Shown here: positions 11,363-21,699 of the stretch, in pieces
Position numbering within the stretch: position 1 is the stretch's first letter
Layout of the letters: every line of letters starts with the position of its first letter
Origin: Ophioderma brevispina
Taxonomy: Eukaryota; Echinodermata; Ophiuroidea; Amphilepidida; Ophiodermatidae
Assembly: GCA_023653785.1 (NCBI GenBank)
Contig: JAMKCH010049152.1
Coordinates: 1-64,000 of the forward strand
Direction: 5' to 3'
Length of the DNA: 64,000 nucleotides
The notes under the pieces: model-generated
What the model was told of the DNA's origin: nothing
What the model saw: only the letters and a program-made list of their open reading frames with translations
Databases searched by the model: none
Translations under genes and position numbers: made by a program

Positions 11363-11590
11363 AACCCCGTATCAATGTCACACCAGTCCAAATACTGAGA
11401 CCAATATACCTAGGTATATTGGTCTCAGTCCAAATATGCAAGGAGTCTCACGTAATTTGAAATCTTCCCCCGTATCCGTATTTGAAATCTGAACCCCGTA
11501 TCAATGGCACACCCGTCCAAATACTGAGACCAATATACCTAGGTATATTGGTCTCAGTCCAAATATGCAAGGAGTCGTACGTAATTTGAA
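11363..11590. repeat. 129-bp tandem duplication carrying two identical 34-bp palindromes
   Basis: The block from GAACCCCGTATCAATG to GTAATTTGAAATCTT occurs twice at an offset of 129 bases. Each unit contains a perfect 34-bp palindrome (11395-11428 and 11524-11557). Its left half is CTGAGACCAATATACCT and its centre is CCTAGG. The palindromes are identical while flanking bases differ slightly (GTCACACCAG against GGCACACCCG). On the minus strand the left unit also contains GGTTCAGTCCCC, resembling a tRNA B-box. Confidence 0.9.
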
Positions 11591-11700
11591 ATCTTCTATA
11601 GTAGATTTCAAAACTTCAAAGCACCTATTAATCAACAAAAACATCATATCGTTGTACCTAATAGTGTAGCACATGTAGGCCTTAGCGTTAAAATCGCGAC

Positions 11701-11748
11701 TTACTCGGCAGAAACTCTTGCTCCAGGGCAAGAGTAAATGCCGAGTAA
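11701..11748. repeat. Compact imperfect hairpin
   Basis: TTACTCGGCA pairs with TGCCGAGTAA (10 bp). After a 3/3 internal loop, ACTCTTGC pairs with GCAAGAGT (8 bp) around a 6-base loop. It is shorter than a normal pre-miRNA and there is no sign of transcription, so I leave it as an inverted repeat. Confidence 0.7.
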
Positions 11749-11759
11749 GAAACAATAAA

Positions 11760-12290
11760 ATGTCGGGTAAGTTACCAATCTAATAAAGTTACTGCAATTT
11801 GGTGCATGCAAAATCGCGAGATATCTCTCAACTTAATAGACTAGTAGTAGTTTAGTCGTCAGTTACTCTGGTTTGATGCACGTGGGCCTTTGGTTTTCTG
11901 TTACGGTTTTCTGTCTATTTTGTGTATTTATTTTTATGTGTATGCATTTGTCTTTGTCATATTCCCTTTTTAATTAAAGTGCGTGTCCCATCGTCTTTGA
12001 GACCCCCCTGATTTACCGGAAGTAGTATCGATTTTGATATCAGATGAAAGGCAGTATTTCCAATCCCAAGATAAAAACAAAAAACCGCCGTTTTAATGTT
12101 TAACCATGAATACTAGTACAGTATTGAATAGGGCTTTGCAATATGCATTATTGCTAATACCGTCAAAACTGCAAGTTTCTTTCCCACGGTACTTGATGGG
12201 GCGTATGTGCAAGTGCTTGGCTCTTATATCAAGTACAGAACGAAATAGACAATAATCGAAACAAGCACCTTTAAACCACATTTAATATTT
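11760..12290. repeat. Mostly unique DNA with a repeat fragment at about 12000-12070
   Basis: TCGTCTTTGAGACC and then GGAAGTAGTATCGATTTTGA and ATCAGATGAAAGG recur at 32815-32876 at the left edge of the foldback there. The rest shows no gene. Confidence 0.6.
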
Positions 12291-12299
12291 TGTCTTCAG

Positions 12300-12442
12300 A
12301 TGGTACGAGAAGAAGAGAAAGGTTTTAATGCCAAACCAATCGACGCGGATCGGAAACTCGTCATAAGAAACACGGAGAAGACGTTTCCATCAAAATTGAC
12401 GAAGTAAAAGCAGGGTGGAAGATTCGGAATGAAGACCGAAGG
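12300..12442 (+). pseudogene. Exon-like block with an in-frame stop
   Basis: Acceptor TATTTTGTCTTCAG and donor GG followed by GTGAGT frame a 143-base block of raised GC. Frame 1 starts ATG and reads MVREEEKGFNAKPIDADRKL and 15 more residues before a TAA at codon 36, then stays open to the donor. Its two leftover bases fit the phase of the exon-like block at 16684. Frame 3 is stopped near its start but then reads HGEDVSIKIDEVKAGWKIR to the donor. Either this is a decayed exon, a sequencing error removed or added a base, or the splice pattern is chance. No family is recognised. Confidence 0.35.
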
Positions 12443-12449
12443 GTGAGTG

Positions 12450-13060
12450 TACGTTGAAATATTATTATGAATCACATTTACTGTGATGATGTGATGACGT
12501 ATACTATTACGAATGAACCATACCCTACTGAATAAAACGACTTAATTGAGCTTTTTACCCTCCCCCTCTAGAGTCTAACCTATTGAACTACTTGTGGCAA
12601 ACAGTATTTAGCAATCGAACATTTCCTAAACGCATGTTTGTCGTCACTTTGTAAATACATGTATATTTATGCTAAGGAAGTTATAACTCATCAAGTAAAT
12701 TCGGTCATTTTATTAGTTATGAAACCATTTTAAAACTATTTTGTTCCAAGTCAGTTTCTTCTTTATACAATGTCTTACAAAAAATCGTGAGCATAGAATT
12801 ACAAGGCTCTAATTGACATTTTGGTTTTTTGGTGAGATTATAATATTTTTGAAATTTTCATTTGCTAAGCTTGAAAATGATATATAATTTATTTAGGATT
12901 TCAAAATGTAAATTTGTTTACGGATCCACTTCCGGTAAAATTTTTTTTAAAATTGATATATTTGTCAGGTTATGTTAACTTAAAACTTCCAAATCTCAAA
13001 ATTGACGTCCAAACATGTCAGTTAGAACCTTGCTCATTCTCAGCCTGCCACGAAATAACG
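12450..13060. other. AT-rich stretch, nothing recognised
   Basis: Lies between the exon-like block and the hairpin MITE. A plus frame at 12914-13291 runs through the MITE and is not a gene. Confidence 0.5.
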
Positions 13061-13077
13061 TCCTCACCAGGAAAATT

Positions 13078-13348
13078 CACTGACATCTACACATGGATAG
13101 CGGGCTCCTGCACAGTTGAATGGTCGCCGAGTGTCACAACAGGAAGTTGCTTTTTTATTTTGACAATATGGCGGGAAACAATGCATACGCCTGCTGGTGC
13201 ACATATTCCACACAGATGTTCTATTGTTATACAAAATTCTTTTAACTTTGACAAGGTGTATGCATTGTTTCCCGCCATATTGTCAAGGTAAAAAAAGCAA
13301 CTTCCTGTTGTGACACTCAGACCCGCTATCCATTTGTAGAGGTCAGTG
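13078..13348. mobile_element. 271-bp hairpin MITE with 7-8 bp target duplication
   Basis: The arms are inverted: CACTGAC starts the left end and GTCAGTG closes the right. Inside, TGGATAGCGGG, AACAGGAAGTTGC and CAATATGGCGGGAAACAATG of the left arm have inverted partners. Flanks are GGAAAATT on the left and GGAAAATC on the right, consistent with an 8-bp duplication with one change, as made by hAT transposases. There is no coding capacity. A second copy is at 27996-28265. Confidence 0.8.
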
Positions 13349-13636
13349 GGAAAATCTGATCTATGCTTGGGCGATATTTTCTGTTATCAACCTCAAGCCA
13401 TCCAATATTAATTACATAAGACTTTTTAGTATCAGTATTAAAGGTGGCTCGTCGTAGACTTCTTGGCCTAAATCAAGATTTAGTTTAAAATTAAAAACAA
13501 AATGAGAACCTCCCCCATAGATTTATCTCCTGACAGAGATTTATCTCATAAAATTTGAACGTTTTATTTTGAAAGTAAAGGAATACGTGCAAGCACAAAG
13601 TGGCGAAATGTAGCCGTTTTAATTATTTTATACAAA

Positions 13637-15985
13637 TACAGGGTTCCCAAATAATAAGTCCCCCCTAAAATTAAAGGACATATCGTTGCATAACTTCACT
13701 TAGAAGTTAGAACTGCATGTTTGGAAAATTTTGAAAGGTTATGATGAGATGAAACATTTGGCTCTGCCACAAAAGTCGTTGCTTTTCAAAAAACGCCTTT
13801 GGCATCAACACATACTTCTTTTTCCAAAAATGATGTCGCCAAAAAAGGTGTCACTTTACCGTATACAAAGGTCTAAAGTCAAGAAATTATCAATTTAATA
13901 ACAACAATTTCATTTCCATATTCATTGCGGTGTGAAGTAAGTAAGCTTAAAATATTGACGCATGGATAAACAAACAAGACGAATATACAGGAAAACAAAC
14001 AACGAGATGTTAGCTTTACATTCATCAGTATCAAATGGAGTCATTTATCTTTGCATACTGCAAAAGAAAAATGAAAGGTAATGTTTGAAATGCCTGTTTC
14101 AAATCAAACTAAGCTTGTTTTGTCACCCAGTGTGGGACTCAATATTCAATGTTTCCCCCATCTCCACTGATGACATCATTGTAGTGTTTACACATGCTGT
14201 TTACCAATTTGCTGATTAGTAACTCAAAAGTAAACATATTCTTAGCAAATCTGTGAAAAATTTTTAAAGAAGCTGATTTCAACTGATTTTGGTAGGTAAA
14301 GGTGTCAACATTTACCCCAAAAAAGTGAGTTATCGTAGGGGTGGGGAAATTGGTTTTTCGGGAGTCAAAGGTCAATAACAGGGGTCAAATTTTGAAATTG
14401 ATCCAATCATGTTGAAAGGTATACCAAGTTAATAGTTAAATCATAAGGATTCCAAAAAGGTATAGTTTGTACTATCGGCGGCCGAAAGTTTTGGAGTTAT
14501 AGGCTAAAAACAGCAAAAGTCAATAAAAGGAATCATTTTCAGTTGTATAGGGGTCAAATTTAAAAATTACTCCGATTTGGATAAAAAATGGTGCCAGTTA
14601 TTGATGGAGCTCATAGGATTAAAATAAGGAATAGTTTTGACGGTCTTAAATGCTTAGTTCCCAATGTAGGGGGCACCAAAGGTCAACATCCATTGCATTC
14701 AATGGGGCTTGACCTTGTTTCCCCCCTACTTCGGTAAGTAAGCATTTAAGACACTCAAAACTATTCCTTATTTTTATCCTATGAGCTCCATCTATGATTT
14801 GCACCATTTTTTTGTCCAAATCGGAGTAATTTTTAAATTTGACCCCTGTACAACTGAAAATGATCCTTTTTATTGATTTTTGCTGTTTTAGCCTATAACT
14901 CCAAAACTTTCGGCCGCAGATAGTACAAACTATACCTTTTTGGAATCCTTATGATTAAACTATTAACTTGGTATACTTTCAACATGATTGGATCAATTTA
15001 AAATTTGACCCCTGTTATTGACCTTTGACTCCCGAAAATAAATTTCCCCACCCCCTACGATAACTCACTTTTTTTTGGTAAATGTTGACACCCATACCTA
15101 CTAAAATCAGTTGAAATCAGCTTCTTTAAAACATTTTCACAGATGAAACTCACTTTAGGGATACTAGATGTTCTGTTGATGAATGTGATTCCATGCTCGC
15201 TGGATAATTCCACCACATTGAGCCAGTGTATCGATCTGCATTACATTTCGACTGGTGTTGCTTACACAAATTTCATCTCATTATTTGTTTGTTTGTCTGC
15301 ATATTTGTCTTCCTTGATTATTTGTTTGCCTATAGATGATGTGACATTTGTTTATGTTTATGGCGCCCCCTGTTGGTGCAAGTGAGAAACTGGCAGGCAA
15401 AAGCACCTATACTTTGCATGGGGAAATTCCTGTAACTTTTGTTTCGAATTAAATAATACCAACTTCCTTATCAAGCATAATAAGCTAATGCTACCAGCTG
15501 CATTTTATGACCAATTTAGATCTGGAAAGGTTCTGCAAGTAATTTATAACCAGATTTTATGTGGTCTGTCATAGAAACTACTGTAATATTTTGCCTGCCA
15601 GAAAACAACAGAGGGCGTCCTGAATGTCAACAAGTGATGTCATAGGTCACATCATCTATACGTTCATGTTTTAAGCTTATTTACTTCAGACCGAAATGAA
15701 TATAAAGAAAGGAAATGAAATCGTTGTTGTAAATTGATAATTTCTTCACTTTAGACCTTTGAATACGGTAAAGTGCCACTTTTTCTGACAGCATCATTTT
15801 TGGAAAAAGGGAGTGTGTGTTGATGCCAAAAGTGTTCATTGAAAAGCAACGACTTCTGTGGCATAGCCAAATGTTTCCTCTCTTTAAAACGTTTTAAAAT
15901 TTTCTAAACATCCAGTTCTAAGTGAAGTTATGCAACAAAATGTCCTCCAATTTTAGGGGGGAACTTATTTTTTGGGAACCCCTTA
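13637..15985. mobile_element. Giant palindromic (hairpin) transposon, TA-flanked
   Basis: The left end, TA then CAGGGTTCCCAAATAATAAG, is inverted at the right end as CTTATTTTTTGGGAACCCC then TA. The complementarity continues inward through the whole element. 13660-13960 pairs with 15665-15960, 13975-14020 pairs with 15270-15330, and 14215-14690 pairs with 14700-15145. The centre is near 14694 (CATTGCATTCAATG). When the nested element at 15331-15660 is removed, the structure is a ~2.0-kb palindrome with ~1-kb arms and almost no loop. There is no transposase frame. TA target duplication and the ends suggest mobilisation by a Tc1/mariner-like transposase, which is inference. Relatives: 28770-29190, 32830-33450, and the shorter 49715-50037 that shares the AATAAGTCCCCCC end. 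Confidence 0.85.
15331..15660. mobile_element. 330-bp MITE nested in the right arm of the palindrome
   Basis: Ends TATAGATGATGTGAC and GTCACATCATCTATA are perfect 15-bp inverted repeats. Complementarity continues inward through GCGCCCCCTGTTG against CAACAGAGGGCGTCC and CTGGCAGGCAAAA against TTTTGCCTGCCAG. The corresponding place in the left arm (about 13960-13975) lacks it, so it is an insertion, with TA as the likely target duplication. Confidence 0.85.
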
Positions 15986-15989
15986 TCTG

Positions 15990-16490
15990 ACCTTTACTAA
16001 TATTTCACATTTGTTTTTAGAGCTTTTGGGTCATTTACTTTGTAATATTACTTTGAAATCATGCAAATCAGTTTCATCCATCGTGACATAGGGTATTCTT
16101 TGTTAATATAGGTTTCCCACTTATTTGTCAAAATTTCTAATCCAATTTCGAATCAGGGGCATTCCAAATCGTCCTTGAGGAATGTTTCTAAGCTATTTCG
16201 TCCGAACTGCCATGATATCATTTGTTCAGAATCAATTTCGTCTTTGAAGCTTTGGTCAAATGAGTTAATAATACTTTGACCAACAAATTCATTAGAGTCC
16301 TTCTAGTGTAGGCCCGATCATTTGTTTATCTTAATGTCTTAGTTCTTACGATAATGCTAAATGATATACAAGCCTTCATCGTTGTCTTTTGTATGTTATT
16401 TAACAGATAACTTACTATGATTTTTAAATGTTTAGGATTTATCATAATTTTGGTAAGTGATCTAAATGATAAAAAAATGTTTACAAGTTA
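15990..16490. other. AT-rich stretch, nothing recognised
   Basis: No repeat partner or exon-like block was found. Confidence 0.5.
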
Positions 16491-16494
16491 ATTA

Positions 16495-16635
16495 ATGTGG
16501 GTGACCCGATCGACAACCTCTTCCCCACCTAACCCCATCAAAACTGAGATTTTGGTGTCAGAAGAAAGTTCGTATTTTTCCATTCCCCAAGCCCAGGAAA
16601 TGTTTCCTTTCGATATCATGAACAAAAAAGTCTCC
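16495..16635 (+). repeat. Dispersed repeat, inverted partner of 31-182
   Basis: Shares GTGACCCGATCGACAACCTC at its left end, a TTTTGGT core and TTTCCTTTCGATAT with the minus strand of 31-182. A 72-codon frame over it is probably incidental. Confidence 0.65.
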
Positions 16636-16683
16636 AAATGTGGTATACCACATCTGTTAATGTCCTATTTTTGCTTCTTTAAG

Positions 16684-16870
16684 GAACAGCGCCTTCCATA
16701 CGATGAAAAATGAAAACCCTTCATGCACAGTTGACCTAGATGTCAAAGACGGTCCAAACCGTGAAAAAGCATCAAAGACTGTTTACTGTGGCGTGAAAGC
16801 CCAACAGCTAGAATCACCAGATAGCGAAGTTTTCTTGTCCATTTCACCAGAGGTTATCACCTCCATGGAG
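16684..16870 (+). CDS. Internal exon candidate of an unidentified gene
   Basis: The acceptor is strong (TGTCCTATTTTTGCTTCTTTAAG) if counted from 16661, and the donor is GGAG followed by GTAAGA. One base precedes 62 open codons and the exon ends on a codon boundary. The protein includes NENPSCTVDLDVKDGPNREK, KTVYCGVKAQQLESPDSEVF and LSISPEVITSME. It is polar, with mixed charge and two Cys. A third base G completes the two-base remainder of the block at 12300-12442. The sequence reads like a soluble domain or an intracellular tail, but I recognise no family. No later exon was identified before the right-hand foldback, so the continuation is unknown. Confidence 0.5.
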
Positions 16871-16874
16871 GTAA

Positions 16875-17350
16875 GAACGCATTTAAAGTGTTCAACTTGT
16901 AGACTCACAGCCGTTTATTTACCGTCATTATTAAGGTAATAGGAGAACATATTCCAAAGAAATTGCAAATTATCCACAGTTTGCACATGGACAAGCATCT
17001 CCACATTTGGCCAAAGCGAAAATTAAAAGACCTCAAAAAATGCATTATTGGCTATAAATGTGATTAGCAGAGGTTAGGGGGCTGCGTGACTCATTGTGGC
17101 TAGAATAGTCACATGGCATAAAAACATGTGACATTTGCAGTAGGATGGTATTTTGCACTGTATATCGGCAACGCATAACAATTAAATGTAATGTATGGTT
17201 GCCAGTTCCTGAGTTTGTGAGTCTCTTTTATAAATATATTAAGTGCTACGTATTGTACAACACAAATTGTCTTTTAGCGTATATAAACGCGTATACGAAA
17301 CTAAGGTCATCGAATATTTGATTGACCGACATCCGTGGTTACATAACATG
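16875..17350. other. No gene recognised
   Basis: AT-rich sequence between the exon candidate and the foldback; no partner repeat was seen. Confidence 0.5.
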
Positions 17351-17353
17351 TCA

Positions 17354-18781
17354 TAGTGCTGCAGCACCAACCAGTTAAGGAGAGGGACACCCGGGCCGGA
17401 ATAATAACATTTGTCATCATAGCTAAAATTAACCGTAGGGATGTGGAGTTCATGAAAACAGGTGATGACAAAATTAAAAGTGGTGGCAATTTGCATACGA
17501 CGCCATTTTCCAAAGTGGCAGCCATCTTAAAAGCAAAACACCTAAGAAGACAGTTTTGGTCTTTAAAATGTTTTTTCTAGGCAAAGGAGTTCAGTAACAC
17601 TATTCCCAAAACTATCAAATGTTGCATGTGCCGATATTTTCCAAGATGGCTGACATCTTATTGACACCAAACTGACATTTTTTTAAATAATATAGCCTAG
17701 GAAGATGATTGTGGTGTCAAATTAAAGATTTTCAGGGTCAAGGAGTTAAATCAAACTATTTTCAAAACTGTCAGATGAATATAAAAGTAATGGAAGTTTT
17801 CATACGCCACTATTTTCTAAGATGGCTGACATATAAAAGGCAAAAATCCTTTACACTTCATACTCTACAGCACCTAGGATGACGATTTTGGTGACAAAGT
17901 GTATGTTTTTTAGGTCAAGGATTTCAACAGCAATATTCTCAAAACGGTCAGATGAGTCGTAAGTCATTTTATTCATGGATCACCAATGCGACACCCAAAG
18001 TGTGACACCTTGACCACTCTATATGTATTCATCCCAAACATATACTGGTATTGCATGGGAATTTTGATGTTTGGCCTGTACTACTTAAATAGAAACTATT
18101 ATTTGTTTCTTTCAGATATGTCAAGAGTAAAATTGCCGCGAATTCAAACACTTAAATGACCATGATCACGTGTACACCTGTTGGTAGTGAATGTTTTGGT
18201 TTTTCTTTCATAGGGACCCTAAAGCGCAGTTAAGAAGTTCCAATGAGGAGTTACTTAGGATTTTGAGTTGGTATTGATTATCAAGCATCTGGTTAATATA
18301 TTTCATCACTTTGCCACATTCAGCCTGACATTGCAGTAACTCTAACACTCTTGGGTACTTGTATTAAAAATATTGGGCTATCTTGCAAAACAGTGACATA
18401 TGGAAGCAAACATCACTTTTCTATTCATCTTACAGTTTTGAAAATAGTTTTATCGAACTCCTTGACCCAGAAAACACTTATTTTGACACCAAAATCGTCT
18501 TCATAGCTTATATAATAAGAAATATACGGTTTTCTTAGATGAGATGTCGGCCATCTTGAAAAATAGCCTTGTATATACATTTTCATGACTCAGATGTTTT
18601 GCTTTTAAGATGGCTGCCACTTTGGAAAATGGCGTCGTATGCAAATTGCCACCACTTTTAATTTTGTCATCACCTGTTTTCATGAACTCCACATCCCTAC
18701 GGTTAATTTTAGCTATGATGACAAATGTTATTATTCCGGCCCCGGTGTCCCTCTCCTTAACTGGTTGGTGCTGCAGCACTA
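17354..18781. mobile_element. 1.43-kb foldback element with TA ends
   Basis: Left TA then GTGCTGCAGCACCAACCAGT is mirrored at the right end, where GGTGCTGCAGCAC precedes TA. Arms of about 185 bases (17354-17540 and 18600-18781) are nearly identical, with one difference seen (CACCCGGG against CACCGGGG). Each terminus is itself a palindrome, GTGCTGCAGCAC. Inner parts near 17700-17780 and 18430-18500 also pair. The reading frames at 17356-17580 (plus) and 18501-18827 (minus) give the same peptide only because the arms are inverted copies. No transposase is encoded. Confidence 0.85.
17505..17970 (+). repeat. Three degenerate ~160-bp tandem units inside the foldback
   Basis: Each unit has a CCATTTTC-(C/T)AAGATGGC block, then a GATGATTTTGGTGTCAAA-like block, then a TCAAGGAGTT and TTCTCAAAACTGTCAG-like block. 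The phase is conserved while the sequence is strongly diverged. Confidence 0.6.
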
Positions 18782-18789
18782 TTGACTTA

Positions 18790-19210
18790 CAACAATACAC
18801 TAACTTGCAAGCTAGTATATTGTTCATGTTTGGCTAATGTGTAAATTGCCTGCCAATGAGGACGACTTTGATTGGTACTTCTTAGAAAACTGTTTGCCTA
18901 ACCTTATGAAGTACCTCCTGGAGAATTTCTGACCAAATCACAGATGACAATCATCACATTTTTGTGTTTTGTCAAAAACAACAAACATCCTATTGATTTC
19001 GTGTACAAAACTTTAAGCTCATGGAGGCCCCCCTTGGAAACATCCGAATAAATTTGAATTTGTTGGAGGTTATTATTTTGCAAGTTGTACACTTTAAGAC
19101 TAGGTATAAGAAATTGTTGACATGAGGGGCATCATATGCACCCTTGTGTAATAACTAATAACGGGGTGGCCACTCCCATCTTGGGAGGTGACGCGTAGTA
19201 AAGCTCCCCA
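18790..19210. other. No gene recognised
   Basis: Ordinary AT-rich DNA. Confidence 0.5.
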
Positions 19211-19215
19211 TTTTT

Positions 19216-19370
19216 CCAGCACCGCTGTCCACCCAAAGACCCCCTATATTTTGAAAATGTCACGCAAAGACCCACATTTTTTGAAAGTTTTACCTCTGGC
19301 ATGCAAACACCCCTATTTTGGGAAATTTTTCACCCAAGACCAACTTTTTTGGTGAATTTTTCTCACAATT
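19216..19370 (+). repeat. Degenerate ~32-bp tandem repeat
   Basis: About four units of the form CACCCAAAGACCCC followed by TATTTTGAAAATTTT. A GGTCC/CCCCGA-rich patch follows up to 19580 with no gene. Confidence 0.7.
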
Positions 19371-19599
19371 TCTAAAAATAACCACATTTTAAAAAAAAAT
19401 TGCATATAAATTTGTCATCCTAAAAACAAATTTTATGCCATTACCTGCTGTCTCTTCTCCTCTCACCCAAATACCCCGTGCCAATTTTGGTTTGGGGTCC
19501 TCTGTCCCCGAATCCCCTGGGTTTTGGAATCGCCAGCCTTAACGCCCATATTCCATCATGTGATCCCCGACCCCGGGTAACATTACTAGGCGTAATATT

Positions 19600-20140
19600 C
19601 CCTACATAAGTAATGGGTGGTTACAACACAATACTACAGAACGTCTTCACCATTCACAGTGTACACCGTTTACAGTAGTGTTACAACGAGTCAACTTGGC
19701 AACAGGTTTGCTTGAAATCGGCAGGGACAGTTCAGCTTACACATTGAAAGCGTGACAAAATAATGCAGAGCAAAATCTAAATGGCATTAAAACATTGAGG
19801 GTTGAAGAGTACCCAGTGCACAGATCATTTTGTTGCACACAGTGTAAATCCGAGCGGAGTTGTACATTATATAAGTAATAATATATTATAGTATTTTTTA
19901 GAAGATAAATAAGTATACTGTATTGACTGGTTTAAGTCATGGTAATTAACAGGTTGAAAATGAATATTTGGACCTTAGAGTACAGTTTAAAATAACTCAG
20001 TAACTAAGTAATTAGTCTTACATGGTTATGTTGATGAATGGTCCCGCGAGTACCCAAGGGGAGTACGCACAAATTGTTCAGCGCCGGTCTTGAAACAGTT
20101 GTAAATTTAATACGAAAAGCTTAGATTGTAAACCATACCT
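19600..20140. other. No gene recognised
   Basis: Contains short repeats of GTACACCGTT/TTACAGTAGTG type only. Confidence 0.45.
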
Positions 20141-20146
20141 GTAAAT

Positions 20147-21690
20147 CCAGGAGTGCAATGGTTTGGGTGATAATAATTATATAGGGACTGTTTTGATGTT
20201 AGAGTGTATCGGTGCGCATGCCTACAGAGCGCGCATAGCTCTGTAGGCATGGCGTGTATGTTCAAGTGTATTATGTTTATAGACCAGATTTTCCTTTTGC
20301 AGGGGAAGTTTCTGAGTTTTGACTTATTAGCCACAAGGTAATTTAACCGAAGCTGAATTGATCATGTCCCATTTTTTCTAATATGGAACTGAGATCACTG
20401 TCGCTCCTCATCCACGTAGACAGGTCGAAAACAATTATTTTATCGAAAATATCTGGTTGTCACACGCCACCCAATTTTTGAATTTTGTCCTCATATCATT
20501 TGTATTAAAAAAAAAGCACTCCGTCAAAGAGAGAAAGAAATGCAAAGGTGTTCATGGCAAAAAAAGGCAATGTTGTCATGCCGTCGCGAGGGGACTCCAC
20601 ATGTGCAAAATTTGACAAACATTGCTATCTTGGATCAGGAAATTGGATCGAGTTAGAAGGGCATGCGGTCCTGCCACTGTCTTTGCGTTGAGATGACCAA
20701 TCACATGGTGATGGTGTCACCGATGCAGTATAAGCTTATCATAGATGTTAAATTTCAAATCATGAGTGACATGACAATGCTACTATTACTGTTTCATGGC
20801 GATCACTAAGGAAGGCATATTTTGCATTGATTTGAATTTGAATGTTGAAAAAACAATTAATGATAGCTTACCCCGATGCTGGTAACTGGAGTTGCCAAAA
20901 GTACTTCATTGAAAAGTACCACACTATGACTTGAAACTGCATTGAAAATAGTCTTAGACGCCTTCAAATGCATTGAAAATAGTCGTACTACAGAAAGACA
21001 TGTATAGCTCATATATTGATCGATTACGTGTAAACGGAGATAAAATGCTTGCTTTGCTTTGCAGATTGTGAGTTATAAACGGTATAACGAGATGAATAGT
21101 TTGGTATCAGGTGTAAGGTAAGTGTTCAGGTATCAGGTATACAGTTTGGCTCTTCGGGGGCGGACCGATATATATAAATCCGATATGTTAAATCAAGGTC
21201 GTACATGACCCTCTGCCCAAGTGCTATTATTTTTTTCAAAAGACACCGTTAATTTGTCTAACAACAGTACAAAAATTTACCTTTTCCCTACTGATTCAAA
21301 ACCGACGTACGATGACGATAATCGGTTGTGTTTTTTCCAAGGTGGGAGACGTTACGTACCATTTTTACATGAATGGGTCCCCGAAGAAAAAAATAATAAC
21401 CAATCAATGCCGTGACGTCATCAAGAGCTTTATTTTTTCAAAAAATTGGCTGTTCTTCCCATAATAAAATTCATGTTAAGATTCAACATCGGTATTTGTT
21501 CTTTCATAATTAATAGTCAATGTCCCGCATGAATGTGAAAAAAAACAGAAAAGATGGGTCCATAAGTCTAACAAATGAAAAATAGTCAGCGGCTAAATAC
21601 CCTTACCGTGGGACGTAAGAGCAGAGGAATCCCGTTTTAGTTTTACAGGATTTACAGCCACTGCGCGCGGCTGCGTGGGGTTAGCGTCGA
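20147..21690. repeat. Long dispersed repeat, copy 1
   Basis: Collinear with 59433-60830. Shared blocks include AGGAGTGCAATGGTTTGGG, TTAGAGTGTAT, CCCCGATGCTGGT, ATTGAAAAGTACCAC, GACGATAATCGGTTGT, CCAATCAATGCCGTGA and TACAGCCACT. Internal indels differ, and copy 1 lacks the SINE-like insertion of copy 2. No transposase or reverse transcriptase frame is seen and the element type is unknown. The minus frame at 20107-20334 and the one at 59403-59693 are related because the DNA is repeated. Confidence 0.8.
20217..20251. repeat. 14-bp perfect stem hairpin within repeat copy 1
   Basis: CATGCCTACAGAGC pairs exactly with GCTCTGTAGGCATG around the loop GCGCATA. The stem is degraded in copy 2 (about 59510-59540). 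Confidence 0.85.
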
Positions 21691-21699
21691 GACCCCTTT

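Noticed and set aside
12914..13291. 125-codon plus frame
   Set aside because: It runs through the hairpin MITE at 13078-13348 and has no domain.
17356..18827. Nearly identical peptides on opposite strands, suggesting a duplicated gene
   Set aside because: They come from the two inverted arms of one foldback; no codon bias or splice context.
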